Assembly: GCA_036651815.1 (NCBI GenBank)
Contig: JAVVXB010000012.1
Span: forward strand, 10,748 to 74,747
Length of the DNA: 64,000 nt
Origin: JAVVXB01 sp036651815
Lineage (GTDB): Bacteria; Bacillota; Clostridia; Christensenellales; CAG-138
Reading direction: 5' to 3'
Each line of letters opens with the position of its first letter. The stretch's first letter is position 1. This document shows, in pieces, positions 51,609 through 59,398 of the stretch. The position numbers were made by a program, and so were the translations under genes. The notes beneath the pieces are model-generated. The model did not search any database. It was not told the origin of the DNA and saw only the letters and a list, made by a program, of their open reading frames with translations.

Positions 51609-52606
51609 TTTGGATGCGTGCGTTGCCAGCGCCAGGCATCCTCGCACATTTGATCGAGGCCATACTGTGCGCGCCAATAAAGCTCGTTTGCGGCCTTGGT
51701 CGGATCGGCATAGCAGGCGGCCACATCTCCTGCGCGACGCGGCGTGACAGTATACGGAAGCGTCTTTCCACAGGCTTTTTCAAATGCGTGCAGCACGTCC
51801 AGCACGGAATAGCCGTTGCCGGTGCCAAGGTTATAAGTGCAGATGCCGGAGCCTTGTTCAAGACGTTTGAGTGCGGCAACATGCCCGGCGGCTAGATCCA
51901 TGACATGGATATAATCACGCACGCCGGTACCGTCCGGCGTGGGGTAATCGTCTCCAAATACACGGAGCGCTTCCCGCTTACCAACCGCAACCTGAGCAAT
52001 GTAAGGCATGAGATTATTCGGGATGCCGTTTGGATCTTCCCCGATGGTTCCAGAAGGATGCGCACCAACGGGATTGAAATATCGTAGCAGACAGATGCGT
52101 AGCGCTGGTTCAGCACGGCTGATATCCCGCAGCATGTCTTCGATCATCAGCTTGGTGCGTCCGTAAGGATTGGTGACCGACAGAGGGAAATCCTCCGTAA
52201 TCGGCACGGTGGTAGGATCGCCGTAGACGGTGGCGCTGGAACTGAACACAAAGCGAGTGACGTTGTGACGATTCATGGTTTCCAATAGATTCAGCGTGGA
52301 GATCAAGTTGTTGCGATAGTATGCAAGCGGTTTTTCAACGGACTCACCGACCGCTTTCAGTCCGGCAAAGTGAATGACGGCATCGATTGCATGGCCGTTA
52401 AAGACCGCCTCGGTTTGCACAGGATCAACAAAGTTACACTCGACAAAGTCAAACGGTTTGACGGCAAGCGCTCTCAGTCGATCCAATACGGCGGGCTTAC
52501 TGTTGATAAAATTATCGGCAATGATCACTTCGTAGCCGGCAGAAAGAAGCTGTAGACTGGTATGGCTGCCGATATAGCCGGCGCCACCGGTGACAAGTAT
52601 GCGCAT
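51593..52606 (-). CDS. galE: UDP-glucose 4-epimerase
   Basis: This 337-residue short-chain dehydrogenase/reductase interconverts UDP-glucose and UDP-galactose with bound NAD. The Rossmann motif is VTGGAGYIGSHTS. The catalytic Ser-Ser-Ala-Thr and Tyr-x-x-x-Lys are in VFSSSATVYGDP and NPYGRTKLMIED. RYFNPVGAHPSG and GTGVRDYIHVMDLAAGH complete the family signature. ATG 52606 follows AGGAGGG. Downstream on the same strand lies the nucleotidyltransferase. Confidence 0.96.
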   Translation of the reverse strand: MRILVTGGAGYIGSHTSLQLLSAGYEVIIADNFINSKPAVLDRLRALAVKPFDFVECNFVDPVQTEAVFNGHAIDAVIHFAGLKAVGESVEKPLAYYRNNLISTLNLLETMNRHNVTRFVFSSSATVYGDPTTVPITEDFPLSVTNPYGRTKLMIEDMLRDISRAEPALRICLLRYFNPVGAHPSGTIGEDPNGIPNNLMPYIAQVAVGKREALRVFGDDYPTPDGTGVRDYIHVMDLAAGHVAALKRLEQGSGICTYNLGTGNGYSVLDVLHAFEKACGKTLPYTVTPRRAGDVAACYADPTKAANELYWRAQYGLDQMCEDAWRWQRTHPNGFDG

Positions 52607-52826
52607 GGAGCAATTACCCTCCTCTTCCAATTTGGTTTATTTGATGATGCAGCTTTTTAAACTTTAATTATATTATAAAGAAAGGATACGAATGTGTCAA
52701 AGCCATTGAACAAAAATGATAACAATGCGTAATCTCGTTCATACTTTTAGCATTAACAGGATTAATCGTTGTAAATGATTGACATAGAATTTTCTATTTT
52801 CAGCGCGAATTCTGCCATAAATATAC

Positions 52827-52856
52827 TTGGTCTATCGAGATACTCTATGCTATAAT
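52827..52856 (+). promoter_or_regulatory. Promoter of the hydrogenase operon
   Basis: TTGGTC (52827-52832), an 18-bp spacer and TGC-TATAAT (TATAAT 52851-52856, extended -10) lie 72 bp before hydC. Upstream, an AT-rich 200-bp gap has no gene; a TTGAAC..TAACAA pair near 52706-52727 faintly resembles a Rex operator but is poor. Confidence 0.6.
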
Positions 52857-52928
52857 ATGAGATGAAAATTAATGGTTGGCTGGAAATCTTATTGATTAGA
52901 TCGCTTACAGGTTGACAAGGAGGAGCAT

Positions 52929-53423
52929 ATGGCAAAACAGAAGACGGTGGTACCTTTTAAAGGTACGGCAGAGCAGGAAAAGAAACTAAAGCAGGTGATT
53001 ACCCAGCATAAGGATGCACAGGGTTCCCTAATGCCCGTTCTGCAACAGGCACAGGAGATCTACGGCTATCTGCCCATTGAGGTGCAAACGATGGTCGCGG
53101 AAGGGCTTGGGATTTCTATCGAAGAAGTTTATCAGGTTGTGACGTTCTACGCACAGTTTACGCTCAATCCCATGGGCAAGCACCATGTGGCTGTTTGCCT
53201 TGGAACCGCCTGCTATGTCAAGGGTGCGCAAGCAATTCTTGAAGAATTGGAAAAGCAGATCGGCGTGAAAGCTGGCGGCACTACGGCGGACGGCAACTTT
53301 ACACTGGAAGCGACGCGCTGCCTTGGTTGCTGCGGGCTGGCTCCGGTGATGATGGTTGACGGCGAGGTTTATGGACGCCTGGTTTCCGCAGACATCAAAG
53401 GGATTCTCGAAAAATACAGATAA
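52929..53423 (+). CDS. hydC: NADH-linked [FeFe] hydrogenase gamma subunit (NuoE-like [2Fe-2S])
   Basis: The 164-residue thioredoxin-fold ferredoxin has four Cys in CLGTACYVKGA and RCLGCCGLAP (with the pattern C..C and C...C of NuoE) and the helical front of the family (GYLPIEVQTMVAEGLGISIE). It passes electrons between HydB flavin and the HydA relay. The ATG has AAGGAGG upstream. It is first of ten co-directed genes ending with hydB and hydA. Confidence 0.93.
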   Translation: MAKQKTVVPFKGTAEQEKKLKQVITQHKDAQGSLMPVLQQAQEIYGYLPIEVQTMVAEGLGISIEEVYQVVTFYAQFTLNPMGKHHVAVCLGTACYVKGAQAILEELEKQIGVKAGGTTADGNFTLEATRCLGCCGLAPVMMVDGEVYGRLVSADIKGILEKYR

Positions 53424-53455
53424 AACGCCCATTTTGTGGACGGAGGATATCGTGA

Positions 53456-53800
53456 ATGAAAATCAGGCAGATTGCTGCTTTACTGGACGCGATGGTTCTG
53501 TGCGGGAATCAATATCTCGATGAGGAGGTACACGCTGCGTGCGGTAGCGACATGATGAGCGATGTGCTGGCCTATGTTAAGGATCAGGCGGTGCTGCTCA
53601 CCGGGCTTGTCAATCCACAGGTGGTGCGTACCGCCATGATGATGGACATGCGCTGTGTTGTATTTGTGCGGAATAAGCGGCCAACACCCGAGATGATTGA
53701 ATTAGCAGAGGAAAACCATATTGCTGCACTCGTTACGGAGAGCCGGATGTTCGAGGCTTGCGGGAAACTCTATGCGGGTGGTCTGCGTACTGAGGCTTAA
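53456..53800 (+). CDS. DRTGG-domain protein 1 of the hydrogenase operon
   Basis: This 114-residue protein matches the small DRTGG-type proteins found in clostridial hydrogenase operons: CGSDMMSDVLAYVKDQAVLL, GLVNPQVVRTAMMMDMRCVV and a C-terminal ALVTESRMFEACGKLY. It lacks the DRTGG tetrapeptide itself, as many relatives do. The domain is a putative ligand-binding regulator and the ligand is unknown. GGAGG precedes the ATG. A second copy lies at 55569. Confidence 0.75.
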   Translation: MKIRQIAALLDAMVLCGNQYLDEEVHAACGSDMMSDVLAYVKDQAVLLTGLVNPQVVRTAMMMDMRCVVFVRNKRPTPEMIELAEENHIAALVTESRMFEACGKLYAGGLRTEA

Positions 53801-53806
53801 TGTGAT

Positions 53807-54232
53807 ATGGAGAATGGACTGAAGTTTCACTATGATGTAGACGGAGATAATTTCACATCGGCCGGCGCGGCGTCGGTGGAAGTGAAAAAGAAGCTTCGTC
53901 AGCTGGGCTTCTCGGCAGAACTCATCCGCCGTGTCTCCATCGCTATGTACGAGGGCGAGATTAATATGGTGGTTCATGCGCGCGGCGGGGAAGCGGATGT
54001 TTATGTGGATACAGACTGCATTACCATTGTGCTGACCGACCACGGTCCCGGAATCAAGGATATCGAACTGGCCATGCAGGAGGGATATTCCACCGCACCG
54101 GACAACATCCGTGCGCTGGGCTTTGGCGCCGGCATGGGACTGCCAAACATGAAGCGATATACCGATGAAATGCACATCGATTCAGAGGTGAATGTGGGCA
54201 CAACGGTAACAATGCAGGTTTTGGTGCCCTGA
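53807..54232 (+). CDS. HATPase-domain protein 1 (RsbW-like anti-sigma/serine kinase fold)
   Basis: This 141-residue protein is a stand-alone GHKL ATPase domain: SIAMYEGEINMVVHARG (N box), LTDHGPGIKDIELAMQEG (G1) and FGAGMGLPNMKRYTDEM (G2). It lacks a histidine phosphoacceptor domain, like RsbW and SpoIIAB, which phosphorylate partner serines. It is probably a regulatory kinase of the hydrogenase operon. It overlaps the next gene at its last base (TGATG). Confidence 0.85.
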   Translation: MENGLKFHYDVDGDNFTSAGAASVEVKKKLRQLGFSAELIRRVSIAMYEGEINMVVHARGGEADVYVDTDCITIVLTDHGPGIKDIELAMQEGYSTAPDNIRALGFGAGMGLPNMKRYTDEMHIDSEVNVGTTVTMQVLVP

Positions 54233-55572
54233 TGGATGAAACAACCGAGCAAGAAACGTATAGAGGACAAACGATGGAGCCATATAAGCATTCGGTTTCA
54301 CTAGACCTCGAAAAATGCAAGGGGTGCACCAATTGTCTGAAGCGTTGCCCAACGGAAGCCATCCGCATCCGTGACGGGCACGCTGTCATTAACTCTGCTG
54401 TGTGTATCGACTGCGGCGAATGCATCCGTATCTGTCCCTATCAGGCAAAAAAAGCAACATTTGACCATTTTGAGGATCTACCGGCAGACAAATTTCGGAT
54501 TGCGTTACCTGCGCCATCGCTTTACGGACAATTTGATAATTTAGATGATGTGGACTATATCCTCCAAGGACTGCTGGATATTGGCTTTGACGGCGTATTC
54601 GAGGTCTCGAAGGCGGCTGAGCTTGTTACCGAGTACACGCGACGGTATATGAAATCTCAGGGCGTGGAAAACAAGCCGGTGATCAACGCTGCTTGTCCCG
54701 TGATTGTGCGGCTCATCAGTCTGCGGTTTCCATATCTGTGCGACCATGTGATACCTATGATGCCACCCATCGAGGTGGCTGGGCAGATGGCGCGGGAGGA
54801 AGCGCTTGCCGCTCATCCGAATCTGCGACCCGAGGATATCGCCACCGTTTTCATTTCGCCCTGTCCAGCAAAGGCCAGCTATGTAAAAAATGGGTTTATG
54901 GGCAGGAAGAGCAATGTGGATTACGTCGTCTCCATGAGTGACATCTATTTTAAGCTCATTGGACGAATGAGCAAGGATGAATTACCCAAAACGGCTAGTC
55001 AGAGCGGCATGATCGGGATGAGCTGGGCCAGCACCGGCGGTGAATCCAGCGCGCTGCTCAACGATCGATATCTGGCGGCGGACGGCATTGAAAATGTCAT
55101 TCGCGTATTGGACGAAATTGAGACGGGACATTTTCCACTGCTGGAATTTGTGGAGCTGAATGCCTGCAACGGCGGCTGCGTTGGTGGCGTGGCCACAGTG
55201 GAGAATCCCTATATCGCACGGGTACGGTTACAGACACTCCGCCGCTACCTGCCGGTTTCGCAGAACCGTCTGCCAAATGACGAGGAGAACAGCACGGATT
55301 ACCTGCCCCAATGTGTACTCTTTGCGGAACCGCTGGAATATCGGCCGGTGACAAAGCTGGATGACGACATGAATACTGCCATGCAGAAAATGTCTGAAAT
55401 TGAGGCGCTTACGGCGTCTCTGCCGGCGCTGGACTGCGGCTCCTGCGGCGCACCGACCTGCCGTGCTTTTGCCGAGGATGTTGTCCGCGGTGAGTGCAGC
55501 GTGGATGAGTGCATCGTCCATATGCGGGAGCAGATACAGGCGCTGCATCGAGGGGACGGTGATAAACAATGA
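54232..55572 (+). CDS. [FeFe] hydrogenase-like protein, probable sensory type
   Basis: This 446-residue protein has two N-terminal [4Fe-4S] ferredoxin motifs (CKGCTNCLKRCPTEAI; CIDCGECIRICPYQA), a hydrogenase large-subunit domain and a C-terminal cluster motif (LDCGSCGAPTCRAFAEDVV). The H-cluster Cys positions look retained: NAACP (Cys155), SPCPAK (Cys211) and NACNGGC (Cys312, Cys316). The neighbouring proton-transfer Cys of the canonical TSCCP is Ala here. That, plus the regulatory genes around it, points to a sensory rather than a fast catalytic hydrogenase. Some relatives end in a PAS domain; this one does not. Confidence 0.87.
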   Translation: MDETTEQETYRGQTMEPYKHSVSLDLEKCKGCTNCLKRCPTEAIRIRDGHAVINSAVCIDCGECIRICPYQAKKATFDHFEDLPADKFRIALPAPSLYGQFDNLDDVDYILQGLLDIGFDGVFEVSKAAELVTEYTRRYMKSQGVENKPVINAACPVIVRLISLRFPYLCDHVIPMMPPIEVAGQMAREEALAAHPNLRPEDIATVFISPCPAKASYVKNGFMGRKSNVDYVVSMSDIYFKLIGRMSKDELPKTASQSGMIGMSWASTGGESSALLNDRYLAADGIENVIRVLDEIETGHFPLLEFVELNACNGGCVGGVATVENPYIARVRLQTLRRYLPVSQNRLPNDEENSTDYLPQCVLFAEPLEYRPVTKLDDDMNTAMQKMSEIEALTASLPALDCGSCGAPTCRAFAEDVVRGECSVDECIVHMREQIQALHRGDGDKQ

Positions 55573-55895
55573 CGGTTGACGCATTGGCGGAGGCGCTGCA
55601 ACTGCAGCAGATCGTAGTGTGCGATGGCGGTCGACGAGTCACCGGCGGCTATACGGGCGATCTGCTTAGTTGGGTTATGGGGCGCGCGCAGATGGGAGAA
55701 GTTTGGGTGACCATTATGAGCAACAGCAATATCATCGCCGTTGCAACGCTGGTTGATGTGGCGTGCATTGTGCTCGCTGAGGGCGTGCAGCCGGATGTAG
55801 GCGTGATGGAAGCTGCAAGGGCGCGGGGGATCAATTTGCTGGGTAGTGAAGCGTCCGCATTTGCACTCTGTGCGCAGGTTACTCAACTGCTATGA
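55569..55895 (+). CDS. DRTGG-domain protein 2 of the hydrogenase operon
   Basis: This 108-residue protein has the better-conserved DRTGG-type signature: RRVTGGYTGDLLSWVMGRAQ and MGEVWVTIMSNSNIIAVATL. It overlaps the upstream hydrogenase-like gene by 4 bp and the downstream PHP gene by 4 bp, so translation is tightly coupled. A ligand-sensing regulatory role is inferred from the domain and its setting. Confidence 0.85.
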   Translation: MTVDALAEALQLQQIVVCDGGRRVTGGYTGDLLSWVMGRAQMGEVWVTIMSNSNIIAVATLVDVACIVLAEGVQPDVGVMEAARARGINLLGSEASAFALCAQVTQLL

Positions 55896-56629
55896 GCGCG
55901 TTTCGCTGTGACCTGCACATACACTCCTGTTTATCTCCCTGTGCGGACGATGATATGACGCCCTATTCCATCGCGGGCATGGCGAAACTGAATGGGTTGA
56001 GTCTTGTAGCGTTGACCGACCACAATACCTGTGGAAACTGCAGAACGTTCTTTGACGCATGCAATCTGTACAATATCGTACCCGTACCCGGCATGGAGCT
56101 GACCACCGCTGAGGATATCCATATCATCTGTCTACTTCCTACGTTGGAACAGGCCGATGCATTTGAAACGCAGGTGCGGTTGCATCGGATTCTTGTGCCA
56201 AACCGACCGGAGATCTTTGGTAGGCAGTTGAAGATTGGCGTCGAGGACGAAATCATCGGGGAAGAAGCACACTTGTTGATCAACGCCACGGATTTGCCGC
56301 TTGCGCAGGCGGCGGCACTGGCGCAACAGCATGGTGCGGCCGTTTATCCGGCGCATATCGACCGGGAGGGCAATGGCATACTGTCCATCCTTGGCGAACT
56401 GCCCGCAGAACCGGAATTTGCCGCAGTGGAGTTCCACGATGCGGCCAATGTTTTACCCTACGAGACGCGCTATGGACTCCGGGATAAACGAAAGCTCGTT
56501 TCTTCGGATGCGCACCGTTTGTGGGAATTATCCGCTGGTGAGCAATCCATTGGACTTGACTGCGCTGAAGCTGATCCGGACTGTGTGCGAAGGACGCTGA
56601 TACAAAAACTGAGAGGATGTCGGGTATGA
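55892..56629 (+). CDS. PHP-domain phosphoesterase
   Basis: This 245-residue PHP protein has metal-binding motifs CDLHIHSCLSPCADD, VALTDHNTCGN, PGMELTTAEDIHIICL, VYPAHIDRE and SSDAHRLWE, which together supply the trinuclear site His and Asp residues. PHP enzymes hydrolyse phosphomonoesters or nucleic-acid phosphodiesters. In this operon it may remove a phosphoryl group or a signalling nucleotide linked to the hydrogenase regulators. It overlaps the next gene by ATGA. Confidence 0.88.
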   Translation: MSAFRCDLHIHSCLSPCADDDMTPYSIAGMAKLNGLSLVALTDHNTCGNCRTFFDACNLYNIVPVPGMELTTAEDIHIICLLPTLEQADAFETQVRLHRILVPNRPEIFGRQLKIGVEDEIIGEEAHLLINATDLPLAQAAALAQQHGAAVYPAHIDREGNGILSILGELPAEPEFAAVEFHDAANVLPYETRYGLRDKRKLVSSDAHRLWELSAGEQSIGLDCAEADPDCVRRTLIQKLRGCRV

Positions 56630-57162
56630 AAGAGCTATCCTTAAATGTATTGGATATTGCTCAGAATTCCATCAAGGCAGGAGCGGCGCATCTGTCCATT
56701 CGACTGGAGCAGATCGGCAACCGACTGACAATCACGATTTTGGACGATGGTCGCGGCATGCCACCGGAGTTTCTCCAGATCGTGACCGATCCATTTACCA
56801 CCACGAGAACAACTCGCAAGGTGGGGATGGGGTTGCCGCTGTTCAAACTTGCAGCGGAGCAAACGGGAGGAACGCTGAACATCACATCCAAGCAGCAAGG
56901 TGATGGAGAAGAAATGCACGGCACCTGCGTTGTTGCAACGTTTTTGACTGATCATATGGACTGTGCGCCGATTGGGGATATGACATCGACCATCCTTACC
57001 CTGCTGCAAGGGAGTCCCACATTGGGATTAACCTATGCATATGTGACAGAGAATGGCGAAAAACATCTTTCCACCGATGAGATGCGCGATACATTGGGTG
57101 AAGATATTCCGCTTGACGCACCCGAAGTTTTGGCATGGGTGCGAGACTATTTAGACGAATAG
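56626..57162 (+). CDS. HATPase-domain protein 2 (stand-alone kinase-type ATPase)
   Basis: This 178-residue protein has LDIAQNSIKAGAAHLSIRLE (N box), ILDDGRGMPPEF (G1) and TRKVGMGLPLFKLAAEQTGG (G2). It has no dimerisation or phosphoacceptor domain. The last 60 residues are a separate helical part. It pairs with the other HATPase gene of the operon, and together with the sensory hydrogenase they could form a phosphorelay. ATG 56626 overlaps the PHP stop and has GAGAGG about 9 bp upstream. Confidence 0.85.
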   Translation: MKELSLNVLDIAQNSIKAGAAHLSIRLEQIGNRLTITILDDGRGMPPEFLQIVTDPFTTTRTTRKVGMGLPLFKLAAEQTGGTLNITSKQQGDGEEMHGTCVVATFLTDHMDCAPIGDMTSTILTLLQGSPTLGLTYAYVTENGEKHLSTDEMRDTLGEDIPLDAPEVLAWVRDYLDE

Positions 57163-57201
57163 CATAGATTTTATCAGTATTTACAGTAAAGGAGAAAACA
57201 C

Positions 57202-57567
57202 ATGAAATCGCTACAGGAACTGGCGGAAATCCGCGAACGCATGAAAAACAAGCTTGATTTGCGCGAAGGCACCAACGATATTCGCATCGTGGTGGGCATG
57301 GCGACCTGCGGTATCGCCGCTGGCGCACGGCCGGTGCTGAACACACTTGTCGAGGAGGTTGACAAGCAGGGGTTGCGTGACAAAGCCACCGTTACACAGA
57401 CCGGCTGCATCGGCATCTGCCGACTGGAGCCAATTGTTGAAGTGTACGAAAACGGCAAAGAAAAGGTTACCTACGTTAAAATGACGTCCGAAAAGGCCGT
57501 GCGCGTGGTAACGGAGCATATCAAAGGCGGTAAGCCTGTGATGGAATACACCATCGGTGACAATTGA
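57202..57567 (+). CDS. Stand-alone [2Fe-2S] thioredoxin-like ferredoxin
   Basis: This 121-residue protein has Cys in GMATCGIAAGA and in TGCIGICRLEPIVE, the four ligands of a thioredoxin-like [2Fe-2S] ferredoxin. Similar small proteins precede hydB in many clostridial hydrogenase operons. It probably helps electron exchange with HydB or is a detached copy of the HydB N-terminal domain. AAAGGAG precedes the ATG. Confidence 0.88.
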   Translation: MKSLQELAEIRERMKNKLDLREGTNDIRIVVGMATCGIAAGARPVLNTLVEEVDKQGLRDKATVTQTGCIGICRLEPIVEVYENGKEKVTYVKMTSEKAVRVVTEHIKGGKPVMEYTIGDN

Positions 57568-57585
57568 TTGACTGGGAGGTAGCAC

Positions 57586-59385
57586 ATGATTCGTTCACAC
57601 GTATTGATTTGCGGCGGCACCGGATGTACGTCTTCCGGCAGCCCTGCCATCCGCGCGCATTTGGAGAAAGAGCTGAAGGCCAAGGGCCTGGATGAGGAGA
57701 TTAAGGTCGTTCAGACTGGTTGTTTCGGGCTATGCGCGCTTGGCCCGATTATGATTGTTTATCCGGAAGGTACGTTTTACAGCCGTGTTACGGAAACGGA
57801 TGTGACGGAGATCGTTGAAGAGCATCTACTGAAAGGTCGGCCGGTTCAGCGGCTTGTTTACAACGCTCCAACTGAGGGCGCAGAGAACGCACACGGTATC
57901 AGCTCACTATCTGAAACGCCGTTCTACAAATCGCAGATGCGCGTTGCGCTGCGCAACTGCGGCGTCATTAACCCCGAGGTCATCGATGAGTACATTGCGC
58001 TGGACGGTTATATGGCACTAGGCAAGGCGCTGACTGAGATGACTCCGCAGGAGGTTATCGATGTGATGAAAGCCTCCGGTTTGCGCGGCCGCGGCGGCGC
58101 AGGCTTCCCCACTGGTATGAAATGGCAGTTTGCCGCCAACAATGTCAACGATGTCAAGTATGTGGTCTGCAACGCCGACGAGGGTGATCCCGGCGCGTTC
58201 ATGGATCGTTCCGTGTTGGAAGGCGACCCTCATGCGGTGCTTGAGGCCATGACCATCGCGGGCTATGCCATCGGTGCACCCCACGGATATATATACGTGC
58301 GTGCGGAATATCCCATTGCGGTCAAACGGCTCAAGATTGCCATCGCGCAGGCCCGCGAATACGGATTATTGGGCAAAAACATCTTCGGCACGGATTTCTG
58401 TTTTGATATCGACATTCGCCTTGGCGCAGGCGCGTTTGTCTGCGGTGAAGAGACGGCGCTCCTAACCAGCATTGAGGGCAACCGCGGCGAACCGCGCAAC
58501 AAGCCGCCGTTTCCGGCCAACAAGGGGCTGTTTGGCTATCCAACCATCATTAACAATGTGGAAACATTGGCCAATATTCCACAGATTATTGTCAAGGGCG
58601 CAGATTGGTTTGCCAGTATGGGCACAGAGAAATCCAAGGGAACCAAGGTTTTCGCATTGGGTGGAAAAATTGTCAATACCGGCTTGGTGGAGATTCCCAT
58701 GGGTACGACGCTCCGCCACATTTTGTATGATATCGGCGGTGGCATTCCAAATGGCAAACAGTTTAAGGCCGCGCAGACCGGAGGACCTTCCGGCGGCTGC
58801 ATCCCGCCAGAACATCTGGATACGCCAATCGACTATGAGAATCTGCAAGCCATTGGCAGCATGATGGGTTCCGGTGGACTGATCGTCATGGACGAGGATA
58901 ACTGCATGGTGGACGTGGCACGCTTCTTCCTCGAGTTCACTGTGGACGAGAGCTGCGGCAAGTGTACGCCGTGCCGGATCGGCACGCGCCGTTTGCTGGA
59001 GATGCTCAACAAGATCACCGAGGGAAAAGCAACCTTGGAGGATCTTGATAAGATGGAGGAACTTTGCTATCACATTAAGAACAACGCACTGTGCGCCCTT
59101 GGCCAGACCGCACCAAACCCGGTGCTAAGCACGCTGAAGTATTTTCGTAAGGAATATGAAGCGCATGTGGTGGACAAGCATTGCCCGGCGGGTGTGTGCA
59201 AGAAACTCTTGAGCTTTGAAATTGATGCGAACAAGTGCAAGGGATGCACGCTCTGCGCGAAGAACTGCCCGGCTAACGCCATCACCGGCAAGGTGAAGGA
59301 AGCGCATGTCATCGATAAACAAAAGTGCATCAAGTGTGGCGTCTGTATGCAAAACTGCAAGTTCGGCGCCATCAGCAAGAAGTGA
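57586..59385 (+). CDS. hydB: NADH-linked [FeFe] hydrogenase beta subunit (NuoF-like)
   Basis: This 599-residue flavoprotein has four parts: an N-terminal [2Fe-2S] thioredoxin-like domain (CGGTGCTSSGS; TGCFGLCALGP), the NuoF core with the FMN/NADH loop GLRGRGGAGFPTGMKW (about residue 165) and FICGEE-like VCGEETALLTS, the [4Fe-4S] motif CGKCTPCRIGTRRLLEML (Cys457 onward), and a C-terminal ferredoxin pair (CKGCTLCAKNCPANAI; CIKCGVCMQNCKFGAI). It oxidises or reduces NAD(P)(H) and can bifurcate electrons with ferredoxin in this family. Confidence 0.95.
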   Translation: MIRSHVLICGGTGCTSSGSPAIRAHLEKELKAKGLDEEIKVVQTGCFGLCALGPIMIVYPEGTFYSRVTETDVTEIVEEHLLKGRPVQRLVYNAPTEGAENAHGISSLSETPFYKSQMRVALRNCGVINPEVIDEYIALDGYMALGKALTEMTPQEVIDVMKASGLRGRGGAGFPTGMKWQFAANNVNDVKYVVCNADEGDPGAFMDRSVLEGDPHAVLEAMTIAGYAIGAPHGYIYVRAEYPIAVKRLKIAIAQAREYGLLGKNIFGTDFCFDIDIRLGAGAFVCGEETALLTSIEGNRGEPRNKPPFPANKGLFGYPTIINNVETLANIPQIIVKGADWFASMGTEKSKGTKVFALGGKIVNTGLVEIPMGTTLRHILYDIGGGIPNGKQFKAAQTGGPSGGCIPPEHLDTPIDYENLQAIGSMMGSGGLIVMDEDNCMVDVARFFLEFTVDESCGKCTPCRIGTRRLLEMLNKITEGKATLEDLDKMEELCYHIKNNALCALGQTAPNPVLSTLKYFRKEYEAHVVDKHCPAGVCKKLLSFEIDANKCKGCTLCAKNCPANAITGKVKEAHVIDKQKCIKCGVCMQNCKFGAISKK

Positions 59386-59398
59386 GGAGGCAGGAACG

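Noticed and set aside
52706..52727. Rex operator upstream of the hydrogenase operon
   Set aside because: Only one half-site (TAACAA) is good; the other (TTGAAC) deviates and the spacing is off. Not enough for a feature.
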